This document shows, piece after piece, positions 22,101 to 34,000 of a stretch of 64,000 bases of DNA. A model generated the notes under the pieces. That model saw only the letters and a program-made list of their open reading frames with translations, was not told the origin of the DNA and searched no databases. Origin of the DNA: Rotaria sp. Silwood1 (taxonomy: Eukaryota; Rotifera; Eurotatoria; Philodinida; Philodinidae); the NCBI GenBank assembly GCA_905250075.1, contig CAJNOP010000103.1, forward strand, positions 438,524 through 502,523, written 5' to 3'. Both the position numbers and the translations under genes were made by a program. Each line of letters begins with the position of its first letter. The first letter of the stretch is position 1.

Positions 22101-24523
22101 ATGTGGAGCATTTATTACTAAATAATCATTGACACAAGTATCACGAATAGATGAATTCATTCGTTCTATATCATCTAAATTATTTGTATCATCATTTTTA
22201 GAAATAACTAAATCAGGTTCATTCGAATATTCTAAATAATAAGAATATTAATATTTAGAAAAGAAAAAATAAACAATTTTTATAATAAAACTCATACCAT
22301 CTGAGCGACGTTGTTCACCACTTGATATAGCCATTTCATTAATCCAAATTTTTACTATTCTATCTGTTATACCCAAAAGTGTTCTTCTACATTCATTATT
22401 TGTTTGTTTATAAGTTGGAAAATTTGGACTAGTAACAATTCCATGTATACTTGCAATAGGATTATTTGTATCACAGATATCATATGTTGTTATATTTGAT
22501 ACAGTTCCAACTAATTTACTTGGCACACATTGGCTAGTTATATGTAAATAATCAGCATATTGATCTGAACAACGTGCAAGTCGTCGTCTCGTTGAATATG
22601 ATATAAAACAAAAAGGTGCATCAGTTCGACATTGTGTTATTGTTGATAATGTTTCTTGTACACAATCACCTTGAACAAATCTACATTGATTTGATGATTG
22701 TTTTTTAACACCATAAAAAGCACCTAATATCATGAATGTATAACCAGATGGACAACTATAACTTAATGAACTACTAAAACAGATATCATGTTCTATTTCA
22801 TCACGTGCAAACATGGTGGTTTCATTTGTTAAAGCTACTGCTGTTTGTGTTATAAATGGTGTTGTTGGAATAGTTGTTTGAGATGATGTTATTACAGGTT
22901 TACCACAAGCCCAATCAGATGGACGTGTTTGACTTTCAATATATAATTGAACACCAGAAGAAAAAAATGTTGTTTCATCATTAGCAGTATAACTTACATC
23001 AAGTTCATTTGAACAACTTGAATAAATTAAACTATAAGAACGTTCTTCACAAAAATCTGTACCTTCACTTTCACCATCTTCAATAAATGTTATTTTATTT
23101 GATTTACATTCAGTTAAAAAATCATTTAAACTAATGTCAAGCGCATAAAAATTCATAATATAACCTACATTAGTTTTCATTCGGTAAGTGCAATTCATTT
23201 TTGTAAAACTTGGATAACCATATGTTTGAAAACGACCACGACGATTAATTAGTACTGGAATTTTCGATCCATCTGCTGGACATGAAGTATTTGGTGAAAC
23301 AAGTTCAGTATTTGTTGGTATACATTGATATTCAACATATTGATAAACAGCAGTTCTACCACCACATGATGAAACAACTTGGTTTCCTGGATAGAAAAAC
23401 GTACAACTTTGACGACAGGTAAATGTTGAAGTTGTTGTAATAACACAATGTTTCGATGCATCATGTTGTTCACATTGATCAGATTGAGTAACACCAAATA
23501 TATTTGTAGTAATAATTACACCATAATTATCTGGACATACAATGTTAAATGATTGACCTACCAAAAGAACAATTTAGAATTTCAGTTTTTTTCGTTTGTT
23601 TTCTTTTTGTTATTCAATAAATAAAATGATTTACCCCGACAAATTTGAAAACTTCGAACAGGTGATGCAATACCAAGTAAAACATAAGCAGGCATAGCTG
23701 TAGTTTGACTTGGATTTATAGTTGTTACTGTTGGTGGTGTAGATAGTACAGGTGTTACTGTTCCATCTATATTTGGACAATTATCATTTGAAGGTCGATC
23801 AACTATTTCGAAATACATTCTCATTCCACGATAGATTGATAATTGTGTTGTAACATAATATTGAATAATAATTGTCGATGAACATAAATATGGATAAGCA
23901 TATCGCACTCGACCACAATGTCGATATGTTTGGACACTATCAACAACATAGACATGATCTTTAGCACAAGTTCCCAACATTGAACCAATGTATAGGTCAG
24001 TTAACCATAGACGAATTGTTTTATGATTTGGCACACGTATTGCACGAAAACATTCGCTTGTTGTTATTTGAAATGGTGTTGAATACCCGGGACTTCGTAT
24101 TATTCCATGATCACTTGTTATTTCTGTACTATTTTGACAAACATTATATTCTTTTGTTGAATCATCCATTGATATGGGTACACACTCATATTCAACATGA
24201 ATGTAACTACTAAATTGATCATTACATTGCGTTAGCTTTTTTCTTCCTGCATACATGCTACATTGAAGAGTATCTGTTGCACATGTTACTATATTCATTG
24301 CATCAGCAATACAATCACCTGGTGTATAGCTACATGAACCAGCTATTTGTGTAACACCGTAAAAAGCACTTCTAACGATAGGAACATAATTCTGTTGACA
24401 ACGAACACTAGTTGTTGATGGTACACACGAATCTGCTGCATTCATTGGTCTAACCATTTGTCCATTAGTGAAAGTAATGTTTTGTAACATGTACAAAATA
24501 AGCAATATAAATTTAGACATCAT
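19191..24523 (-). CDS. Type I membrane protein with six alternating SUEL-lectin and CUB domains
   Basis: Three exons (24523-23635, 23557-22298, 22231-19191) join in phase 1 across 77- and 66-bp introns to give 1729 residues. Residues 1-21 are a signal peptide. Six units follow. In each, a SUEL (galactose/rhamnose-binding lectin) domain is marked by an SAFYGV-like strand, paired cysteines and a closing (V)EYxC(V/I)P. It precedes a CUB-like domain with GxIxSPxYP, CG and YRGF..Y motifs. The SUEL domains start near 33, 295, 560, 840, 1155 and 1400. A Thr/Ala/Ile linker lies between units 4 and 5. Near 1660-1684 is one membrane helix (GLIAGIVVGVLLVAVIIGFV), then RRH and a tail of about 45 residues. 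The ectodomain suggests glycan binding or adhesion at the cell surface; the ligand is unknown. Confidence 0.9.
20985..21165. repeat. GTT/GCT triplet microsatellite inside the SUEL-CUB gene
   Basis: About 180 bp of (GTT)n with GCT and ATT interruptions encodes the Thr/Ala/Ile linker on the minus strand. The unbroken plus-strand poly-Leu frame here is a shadow of it. The length is likely polymorphic between alleles. Confidence 0.95.
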
Positions 24524-25076
24524 TTTGTCAAAACTACATTTGCTATACTCTTATGCGTAAATTAAAGTGGTAGCATCATAAGACACCAGTAATAAAAACT
24601 GATAGTAATAGAAACAAAATAACTACTGTCGTCAGTTTTTATTTGCTTTAATTTTAAAGATAAGGGCTACAAAAAAAACCAAGAAACGACGCAGTTTCTA
24701 TCTATAGGAATACCATTTTTGCATCTTCTTACACAATCAGTTATAAAAACATTTTTTAATTTTTTTGTAATGTTCTTGTTATCTGTGTAATGTAAGTAAG
24801 ACTCTAGTTCAATATTACTCGATCTAACTTTTGGTTCTATTGATTCTTCTCTTTTTCTAGGTAAGCATACACGAAAAATCATTAAAGCCAATACATTGAC
24901 GTCAATGTACTGCGACGATAAGAAAATTAGCTATGATCAAAATGAAAAAAAAACACTTGACTATAGTTCAGTGAAATTTAATTCTTCAAATTAAACTTCA
25001 AAATAAAGAAAAAAACTCAGCAAATTATATAATAAATCTTATGATCGGTGCACTTTACACAAATAACATTTTTATT

Positions 25077-25178
25077 GGTGTTGGCGGGTTAAGATGTGTG
25101 GATGTGAATGCCGGTGTGCTTCTGGGTGTGCGTGGGTGCGAGTATGGCTGTCGTTGTGTTATTACTCACATCCTACTC
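25077..25178. repeat. Telomere-like hairpin, copy 10
   Basis: Degenerate GATGTGTGGATGTG, GGGTGTGCGTGGGTGCG and a downstream ACTCACATCCTAC arm. Confidence 0.5.
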
Positions 25179-26006
25179 TGATTAGAATCATTAAAAATAA
25201 TGTCGACTATGCACAGTTTTGACGAAACAGTGACCAAATATTGAATGGAAAAATTTCGATGTTGAATACCACAATCACTTTAATAGCATATTATGTATCA
25301 TATATTCTAGTTATAGTCCAGAAATGAAGATCTTTAATTCAATAAAACGCTTGTTTTCATGTTGAATTTCAAGTATCAACTATGCTTATATAAAATCAAT
25401 ACTCAAAATTTCTTATTAGATGAGCAGAAACTGAAAAATCACTGTACTCTCAACATACCTCACGAGAGAGAGGACAAAATACTCAGTATATGTACTCCCA
25501 TTATTAACACAAATCTAGAGACTTCTACTGCATTTGAGAAGTTATTTTATCGATTTTTATTTGAGATTTACTATGAATATGAATACTTAAACACATTTTT
25601 AAATTTTCGTATCGATTCACAAATTTTAAAAATATGATCTATAATTTTGAATTTGAATAAATTATTTTTTCGATTAGTCGAATATGATCGTTTAGAGTCT
25701 TTGGTCACGCCATCTTGAGGTTTTATTTATGAAATAGTTTTCTCTACTCGAATGAGAAATTAACCAAAATTATTTCGAAGATTTTTAATAATTCTTAAAA
25801 GAATTAAAAGAATTTCAAAAAGCTTCATTCTTCATTTCAATTCGACATTGGTGATTTTTTTGAATAACAAAAAGAATATTGAAATGCAAATAATCAGACC
25901 GTTCGTTGAAACTCATTCTACAAAGAGAAAGTGGAAAGATCATAAAACCTTTGCCATATTATACAGCAGAGATGCCGAGATTTTCTCAACCCATTCAAAC
26001 GCGTAT

Positions 26007-26064
26007 AGGTGTGGGCGTCGGTGTTCTTCTTCTTTTCGTTACTATCCACATCTCACCCTCACAT
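26007..26064. repeat. Telomere-like hairpin, copy 11
   Basis: AGGTGTGGGCGTCGGTGT, spacer TCTTCTTCTTTT, then ATCCACATCTCACCCTCAC. Confidence 0.6.
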
Positions 26065-26170
26065 TCTTCAATTCGTTATGCATTCGTTTTTTATTTACGA
26101 GAATTATTCCAGGTTTAGAATGCTTCAATTGAAATGGAAAAATCGAAAGAATAAAATGCGTCATTTTCTA

Positions 26171-26227
26171 GGGTGTGGTTATCGTTGAAGAGAAGGTCCA
26201 TACCCTCAATCACGCCTATACTCATAT
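26171..26227. repeat. Telomere-like hairpin, copy 12
   Basis: GGGTGTGGTTATCG, spacer GAAGAGAAGGTCC, then ATACCCTCAATCACGCC. The first arm and spacer match copies 5 and 6. A lone half-arm (GTGGGCGTGG) occurs near 26525. Confidence 0.65.
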
Positions 26228-28037
26228 CTATTCGATCAAATTTACATTCCTCCTCGTGTATCTGATGATTTGCAGTCAATATTTTCCTGAATATTATTTT
26301 CCGGATAATTGACGGAATATTCTTTGTAATGCAATGATCGCGTTGAATGAGCTATCGAAAAAAAATGGCGTGTCATTCATTTAATAGTTCAAGATACATT
26401 AATTTGCCATGTTTTCCAAATCGAAACGAATTTAACTATTAACCGAGTTACGCTGATATGGTCCTCCTGCTCTGAAGTGTGACGCACTATTGATCTGTCC
26501 GACAACGCGAATAAAACTGTCTATGTGGGCGTGGATATATGGTTTTGACGTCGTTTTGTTGGTCTTGTTTTAATGTAAATTATATCGATACGCACTTCAA
26601 AGAACACGAAACTGCTTTTCATACTATTTTCTCTGATGATATCTTTGTTGGTTGCTCTCTTCACTACCCAAACGTGAATCGACCAAAGCATTATTGTCTT
26701 CGTACAATAGAAGTCGACTGAAAGAGTTTATCAGAAAATAATTTATCAAATATTGGCAATAAACAACTAAAAAAAAATGTGTAACATGCACAGATGGTGT
26801 CCAGAAAGATTAAAAAAACTCGCTATTTCATGCAGAATAAATATTGTTTGTCTGCTTCATTCTTATCTCTCACTGTCTTCTCCTTTGTCATCATAAGCAA
26901 TGTTACTGTAACAATCGTATCAGTTTATATCTTGTCAGATGTAGCAAAAAAAAAAAAGAATGAATACTTTCGCTCTATACTCTTCATTGCAATTGATAAA
27001 CTGTTGAAGGTGACTTTTATTATAGGATTTGCAGTACAAATATAATGAAGAATAATCGAATACACAATATGAGAAATACTGAAATGAATTCTTCGCAATT
27101 ACAATCGAACATCCGAATCAAGAAAGCCGTCCATCAGGCAAGTAGTAGTCAAAACTTACTCACCGAAGTGGAAATATTTTTTCTGTATTCTAGTGGGTGA
27201 TAGAAAATAATCGTCAATATCCGAACAATAAGTGAGTATTTGAACTCGTCCTCGAACAAAAAAGGTTTCTTTTTCCAATTCATTTTTTCATCACCTAAGA
27301 CGCTGTGTTAAAAGAAAAAAAAATACACCACAAGATGCAGCATTAGAAGCTCTACAGTTTATCCAGAACAGCTCATTCTATAGTTGCACTTTTTTCTCAA
27401 AATGAAGGAAAGTCTGTGCGACTACTTTTTGACGCTGTGAACAAGATCATGTTTAGGTACACGATGAATTCTTTCTGTTATTATTTTGGTTAAAGAGTTG
27501 CAATTGAAACTTATAATCGATGACCGAACAATGGAATGAAGTTAAAAAGAATGATGCATAAATTGCTGTCATAAGAAAAAGAACTCAATGTGTACCAAAA
27601 ATTATTTTTTTCTAAATGTCAAAAAATTAGTGGCTCAGAATTGTGTCCATTATCAAGATGAAAAGTGCAATTATCAAATAAGCTGTCCCTTTGTAGATTA
27701 TAGAGCGTTTTCACTCTGAATCTTGTGACGCATTTGGGTTTTTTTAAACACAGAGCATTTGGTGACGAAAAAACGAATTGAAAAAGAAACTCTGTTGTCC
27801 AGACGAGAGTATCACGGAAATGAGACATCTTTGTATGCGTCGAGGAAAATTAACACAATAAGCCAGTTAACCGAGCCTCATATATATATATATGTGGCTT
27901 AATTTGGGCTCTATTCATGGATATGTACATGAAGATATAATAATAAAATATAGAGGAGAACGAGCTATTAGAAAAGGAGCTTTTTTTGTTCGAGGAAGAC
28001 TGTTTATTTTATTCTATTATTGATTTGCATGTTGTAG

Positions 28038-31000
28038 AATCGAAGATTATGGTCAAATACATTTCACGCAGAATGAACGTAAATCATGGGTAAGTTTAAA
28101 GTCTTCTCGTTGGGGATATTGATCTAATTCAATTTAGTACATACGTTATCCATTCAATCCGCCCAATGCAGTTCAGCTAGCAACATCTAAAGAGATTCGC
28201 CAACAGACGATACGTACTGAGGCTAATGAAGAAGAAGATAATCAATCAAGTTTCCATGCGATTGAAAAACTGCCAGCTAGCCATTCTATTATTCCTATTG
28301 GATCCGTACCACGAGAACCAGCTAAGCATCTTCTTGAATTGTTGCGTGATAAATGGGAACTGTCTCCGCCTGAACTGATAATCTCAGTTGTAGGCGGCGC
28401 CAAGATCTTCAATTTGGCAGAAAGAAGCCGTGCTATTCTTCAAAAGGGTCTTGTCTCGGCTGCAGTCACTACTGGTAAGAACCAAGATTTATATTGTATT
28501 CTTCTCTATTTTGAAACAGATGCCTGGGTGTTTACTGGAGGAACGTATGCTGGAGTTATGAAAGATGTGGGTGATGCATTCGAAAAATGGACATACAAGA
28601 GTAGTAGTATGGATAAGACTCATACTCGAGTTCCAGTTATTGGAATTGCAAGTTGGTATTATACAACGAGTAAGAGAAAATAAACATGTCATTTGCTCAT
28701 GAATTTTTTCATTCTTCAAAAACTAGATTATAAACAACTCATTCAAAAACGATCAATAGAATCGAATAGTAAAAGAGTATGTCTATGCTTTTTATAAGTT
28801 ACTTGAAAAGTGGAATTATTGTCTAGAATTCGACATCTGTATCGATGGATGACATAGAAATTAATCGTGAGAAACTCTATCGCAATGGTGTACCACAAGA
28901 TAACCCTCAATCATATCCTCTCGATCCAAATCATACTCACTTTATTCTTCTAGACGATAGATGTGGTGCAGGCGATGAGAAATGGAGGAAAAAACGATAT
29001 AGTGTTCGAGTCGACCTCACTATTCAGTTACGGGCTGAAATTGAACGAGAAGCCCGTTATAGTTCACATTATAGACAAAGTAATTGACACGATATGGTAT
29101 TTTGCTTAGTCATTATATTTTGTTCGATAGACTACAACACACCGATTATTCAAATATTGATTGGAGGTGGTCGTTCATCCCTTCTAACAGTGATTGAAGC
29201 AGTAACTCATGAAACACCAGTCATTGTCGTTGAAGTACGTGCTCAATGTAAAGACAATAGTGATGAGAATAACATGCATTCTACCTTTCACAGGGCACGG
29301 GAAGAGCAGCCGATTTTATTTCGAAAGCATATAATATATTATATCATAATCAAACAACATTTGCTCAACCAACAAACAATAATTCTGCTCTGTAATATTG
29401 AAGTCTAATTCTTAAAATACTTTATTTGTATTTTAGAGAACAACTAATAGGAAGAGAATACAAAGAAATAATTACGGAAAGTAATGGAGAGCGTTTTCGT
29501 GACATGATTATGTCGGAGAAAGGCTTCTTCTTAATCAATGTTTTTTCACTCTCGTCTGACGATTCTGAATTCAAATTGGGTGATGCCATACTCGAAGCTT
29601 TATTTCGAGGTACTATGTTTAATACAAATCTATATTTGAATCATTTCTTTTTATTTAGTGGCAATCATGTTCAAGCAGGAAGAATCTAATGTTTACGTAC
29701 AAAAGCTCAAATTGGCGATGGCTTGGAAAAAGTTCGATTTGGCTATGTCAGAAATATTCAACAAAAACAACAAAATTTCATGGACAGTAAGTATTAAAAG
29801 AAAAGAGGATCTTCGTTTCTAATTTTCACCTACTTTCAAAAGGATGCTCAATTAGATAGTGCTTTAGTTCATGCAATACGATACGACTCGGTACAGTTTG
29901 TTGAACTTCTCATTGAACAAGGTGCATCATTTGATCGTCTTCGACGATTGATCAATCTTAATGACTTATACAAGAAAGTGAGTGGGGTTCTGCAGAAATG
30001 ATGTATAATTTTAAATATTAATAGAAATCTGGCCTACCATTATTGGATGAAGAAATCGTACATACCGATAATAACAAACAACAAATGTATTATAAACAAT
30101 ATCTGGACACGGAAGCTCTGAAAACAATCGAATCTCTCGAAGTAAAATAAGCTCATCAGTCAAGTTCAAGAAAATCATAGTTTTTCTGTTTTAGGGAAAT
30201 GGAGCATTACATCTAAGTATGACAAAGAACATAATGATACATATCGTTTCTCACTTTTACTTTCAATTCTAGGCAGTATCGATATGTATGGTACTATCGA
30301 GAATCCCCTTAAACTAACAACAAATCTGAATGGATTTGCTGTTTTCAATGGAGATGATGTTGTCAGACAAAATGGCTACATAAAACAAGTCTCGATAGTT
30401 TTTTCAGACTCTCACAATACATCTGTGACTATGAACAGGTCACATAATATAGTCCTCTGCATCCTTTCGCCAACATCAGATTTCAATTCTTTTCAAGTAG
30501 TTTACATGCAAAAGTTATCCGAAAGCGATCATAAACATAATCAGAACAAATCAATATTTTATTTACACAATTCGAATGTCTACTTAGAACAAGGCCAATA
30601 TTTAGCTGTTGGCTTCAACAAGAATTCGTGTTCTCCATGCTACTTGAATAGTCCGAGTTCGAGTTACTCACTTGATCTTGATGCAGTCAATGAAGTTTAT
30701 TCAACCAATGCTTCGATTGAATTCAAGAAGAGTAATAGGAGGATAGCGATTAGTTTCCAGTTGATTCCTACTTCAGGTACGATTATTACACATCAACCAT
30801 GTTGATTTGATTAACGTCATTAGACTTTCACAAAACAGTATCATTATATAGATCAGTTAAACTTTCTGATGATTGAAAAGAGTATCATTAAATTCATGGA
30901 GATTTGAAAGTTCTATTCGTAAATAAACAGAAGTGAAAGTCAATTAATTGTTTGTTTAGAATTCATTCGTGATATTTTCTTGTGGTCAATATTTGCTGCT

Positions 31001-34000
31001 AGCTTCAATATGTCTATTTGTTTATGTTCACACAGTCCAGTATGTCTTTTCTTAGTTATTTAATCATAAGCAAAATCATTTTATGGTTGTATTGTAGAAC
31101 ACTATTGTTGCTGCTCTTGTGGCGAGTAAAATTTATAAAAAAGCAGCTGAAATGACTGAATCCAAAGAACAAAAACGAGAGTACATTGCAAAAAAGAAGT
31201 ATGACAAATCGTTTTTAAAAACTTCTTTCATGATATATCGTGTTTTCTTTATCAGAGACTTTGATGTACATGCAGCACAGATTATTGATAAATGTTTTTC
31301 TCAAGATGAATATCTTGCCCTCGAGTTATTGACAACACAATCAAAATTATATTTCGGCTATACACCGATAGAACTGGCTGAAGAAACGAATAGTCGTACA
31401 TTTTTAGCTAGTGAATGCGTACAAGCATATGCCGATCAACTTTGGTATGGTGATATTGAACAGCCTGCCCATAGAAAAAATATTGTTAATATTTTGGTCG
31501 GTGATGTATAGCTGAACTTGATTTAATTAATGAGATTTTGAAATATTACAGATGTTTTTCCTGTGTATTTGTCCTTTTCTTGTAACATTCTCTGGTATTT
31601 ATCAGATCATTCAATCACCGGCCAAAAAAGAAGCGTGAGTATAGAATAAAACATACTTATCTTGTCGATACTTATCCATGTAAAAATTTTTTGCAAAAAT
31701 TTGATTATAATCGGTTTGCTTCCTAAGCCATTTCTCAGATTAACATAAGTCAAAACAAATGATTTTAATCAATTATAATCAGATTTTTTCGATTAAAATA
31801 AGATTTTTCTTTGAGAAAATTTTTTACATGGGCTATAAACGTTCGAAATAGGATACCACGCAGCTGGCTAAAACGAATCATCTACGATAGGCTCAAGGAT
31901 TTCTTTAGTGGAAGAGCCATTGTTCGATACTATTACAATATTGTAGGTGATGACACTGAACTTAAAGACAATCATACATTCGATGTCATTGCAGGTATTT
32001 TACGTACTCGTTCTTGGTCTCTTCAGTTTTGTTATGCTAGCCGACTATTTTCCATACAATAACAATGGGGGCGAACGTAGTAGATATTCCATTGGCATTC
32101 CAATCACTGAAATCATTCTTCATCTGTGTCTTTGGGGTTTGATTATTGAAGAACTCGTTGAGGTACATGAAAAGCACTTTATCGTGACATTATCTGTCAC
32201 TTTTGAGGCGATTCGATCATTCTAATAGTCTATGTTTAGTTTGAAATTCATCGTCGTCAAAAAATGAAAAGTAATAGATCCATGCGCAATATTGTGTCAT
32301 CGTACTTGCTCGAAGATGTATGGAATATACTCGATGCTCTGGCTATTTTTATCTACCTTGTCGGTTTCATGACGAGATTTATTGTCATCGAACAAGCCTT
32401 TATTGTCTCAAAGTTAGTTCGTTTGATGTTTATTTCTCATTCTATTGCTTTTCGTGTGTTTCAAAGAATTTTCATGTGCATCGATCTCTTTCTGTGGTAC
32501 TTGCGTATTCTTCACCTATTCGCTGCCTACGAACGACTTGGACCTAAATTATTAATGATATTTAACACAGTTAAGTAAAGGCATTCTGCTTTTCTAATTA
32601 ATTTCGTTTCGATTCCTTTTCAGATGAAAGATTTAGTCTTTTTCATTTATTTCATTTTTATTTTTCTTGTCGCCTATTCAATCAGTTCCTACGCACTGAT
32701 CACTACTCCATATCAAGTTACCTGGATTCCAAACGAGGATGGTTCACCATCTCACACATACAACATCAGTCAGAACGGAACCGGGCTCGGAACATGGAGT
32801 CTCTTACGAAATATCATCGATTGGGGTATGTGGAAGGTTTACGGACAAATTGATCTTATCGACTACAGACAAGTTTCTGCACCGAGCGTTACAAGTAAGT
32901 CATGCCATATTTGCGCTCATGATATTCAAAATATTTCTAAATAGTTGCTAATGATTCCTATGGAAATACGGCATTTATATTGACAATTATCTTTGTTTGC
33001 ATCGCCAATGTGCTTCTACTCAACGTACTTGTCGCTCTTTTTAAGTGAGCATTCGATCATCAACAAAAATTTTTATTGAATTCAGTCAATGCACTCCTCT
33101 GCGGCAAGAGAAATTTTTACCGAACGAAAAGCATTTTAGTTGCTACAATAGATTAGATAGATATTCAAAAGCAACATTCTAACTAAAACAAAATCGAAAT
33201 AGATGAAGAGTTTTGAACTTCGAAGCAATCTCATTTTGTCATTGAGCGATAGATTCTGAAATAGGTCTCATAAATATCTACGATTTAAGACAGTTCAGAA
33301 TATGAAAGAGATATCTGACGAAGTATTTTAGATGAACTGATGGCTTTCTAAAAACCATATATTTGTCTGAAATTATGAGACTCATAGCACAGAAGAGAAA
33401 TATGTTCGATTGACTCATAAGTAATGGTAAATAGAATAATATAAATTTGATCAAGAATGATTGCTGACATCTAAAATTTCTTTCTACTTAATGCATGATG
33501 CCTTTCCTATATTCATACTTCTTTCGAACAGAGTCTATTGGTGAAATATGTAATCACGATTATGTTTTGAAGTCAATATTTCTACTCAGTACATCACTAA
33601 CGTGCAGTTTATGGAGTCTCTTAATGACTAAAATTGCTGACATAATCATTCAGACAGAAAAAGAGTTCTGAAAATCCGTGTAAAGCGTACAAACAATGAA
33701 AATACAGCATATGTGCCTACACACATGTGGGCTTTATCTCTTTTTAGCAATTTCTATGACCATTTTAACAGACAGACGAAAAAACACCCAAAAGAAACGT
33801 CTTTTTTTGCCAATTAAACGCGTTTTCTTATATTCTTACCTGTCTGACTAGAAAAGTAGTATGGAACAAAGAGGAAGTTAGTACGGTGAGTACTAGAAAT
33901 TTCGCTTATTTCAAATGGTCTTAAAAGAAAATTCACCATGCCACCCTTTACGACACAATTGAGTCTAAATGCGTAAACTCATATTGCAAAACAGTACTAC

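Larger units (their letters stand above)
24524..28037. other. Intergenic between the divergent SUEL-CUB and TRPM genes
   Basis: About 3.5 kb without a recognised gene. Open frames of 60-94 codons (for example 25359-25637, 26539-26721, 26794-27045) show no conserved features. Three telomere-like hairpins lie here, and a (TA)n run at 27882-27896. Any missing 5' exons of the TRPM gene would be here; one candidate is an 8-bp start exon at 27917-27924. Confidence 0.6.

Noticed and set aside
25359..27045. ORFs of 60-94 codons upstream of the TRPM gene
   Set aside because: None matches TRPM N-terminal motifs or another family; one reads through a telomere-like hairpin.
27917..27924. Possible 8-bp start exon (ATGGATAT) for the TRPM gene
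   Set aside because: Frame-compatible with the next exon, but such a short exon cannot be supported without transcript data.
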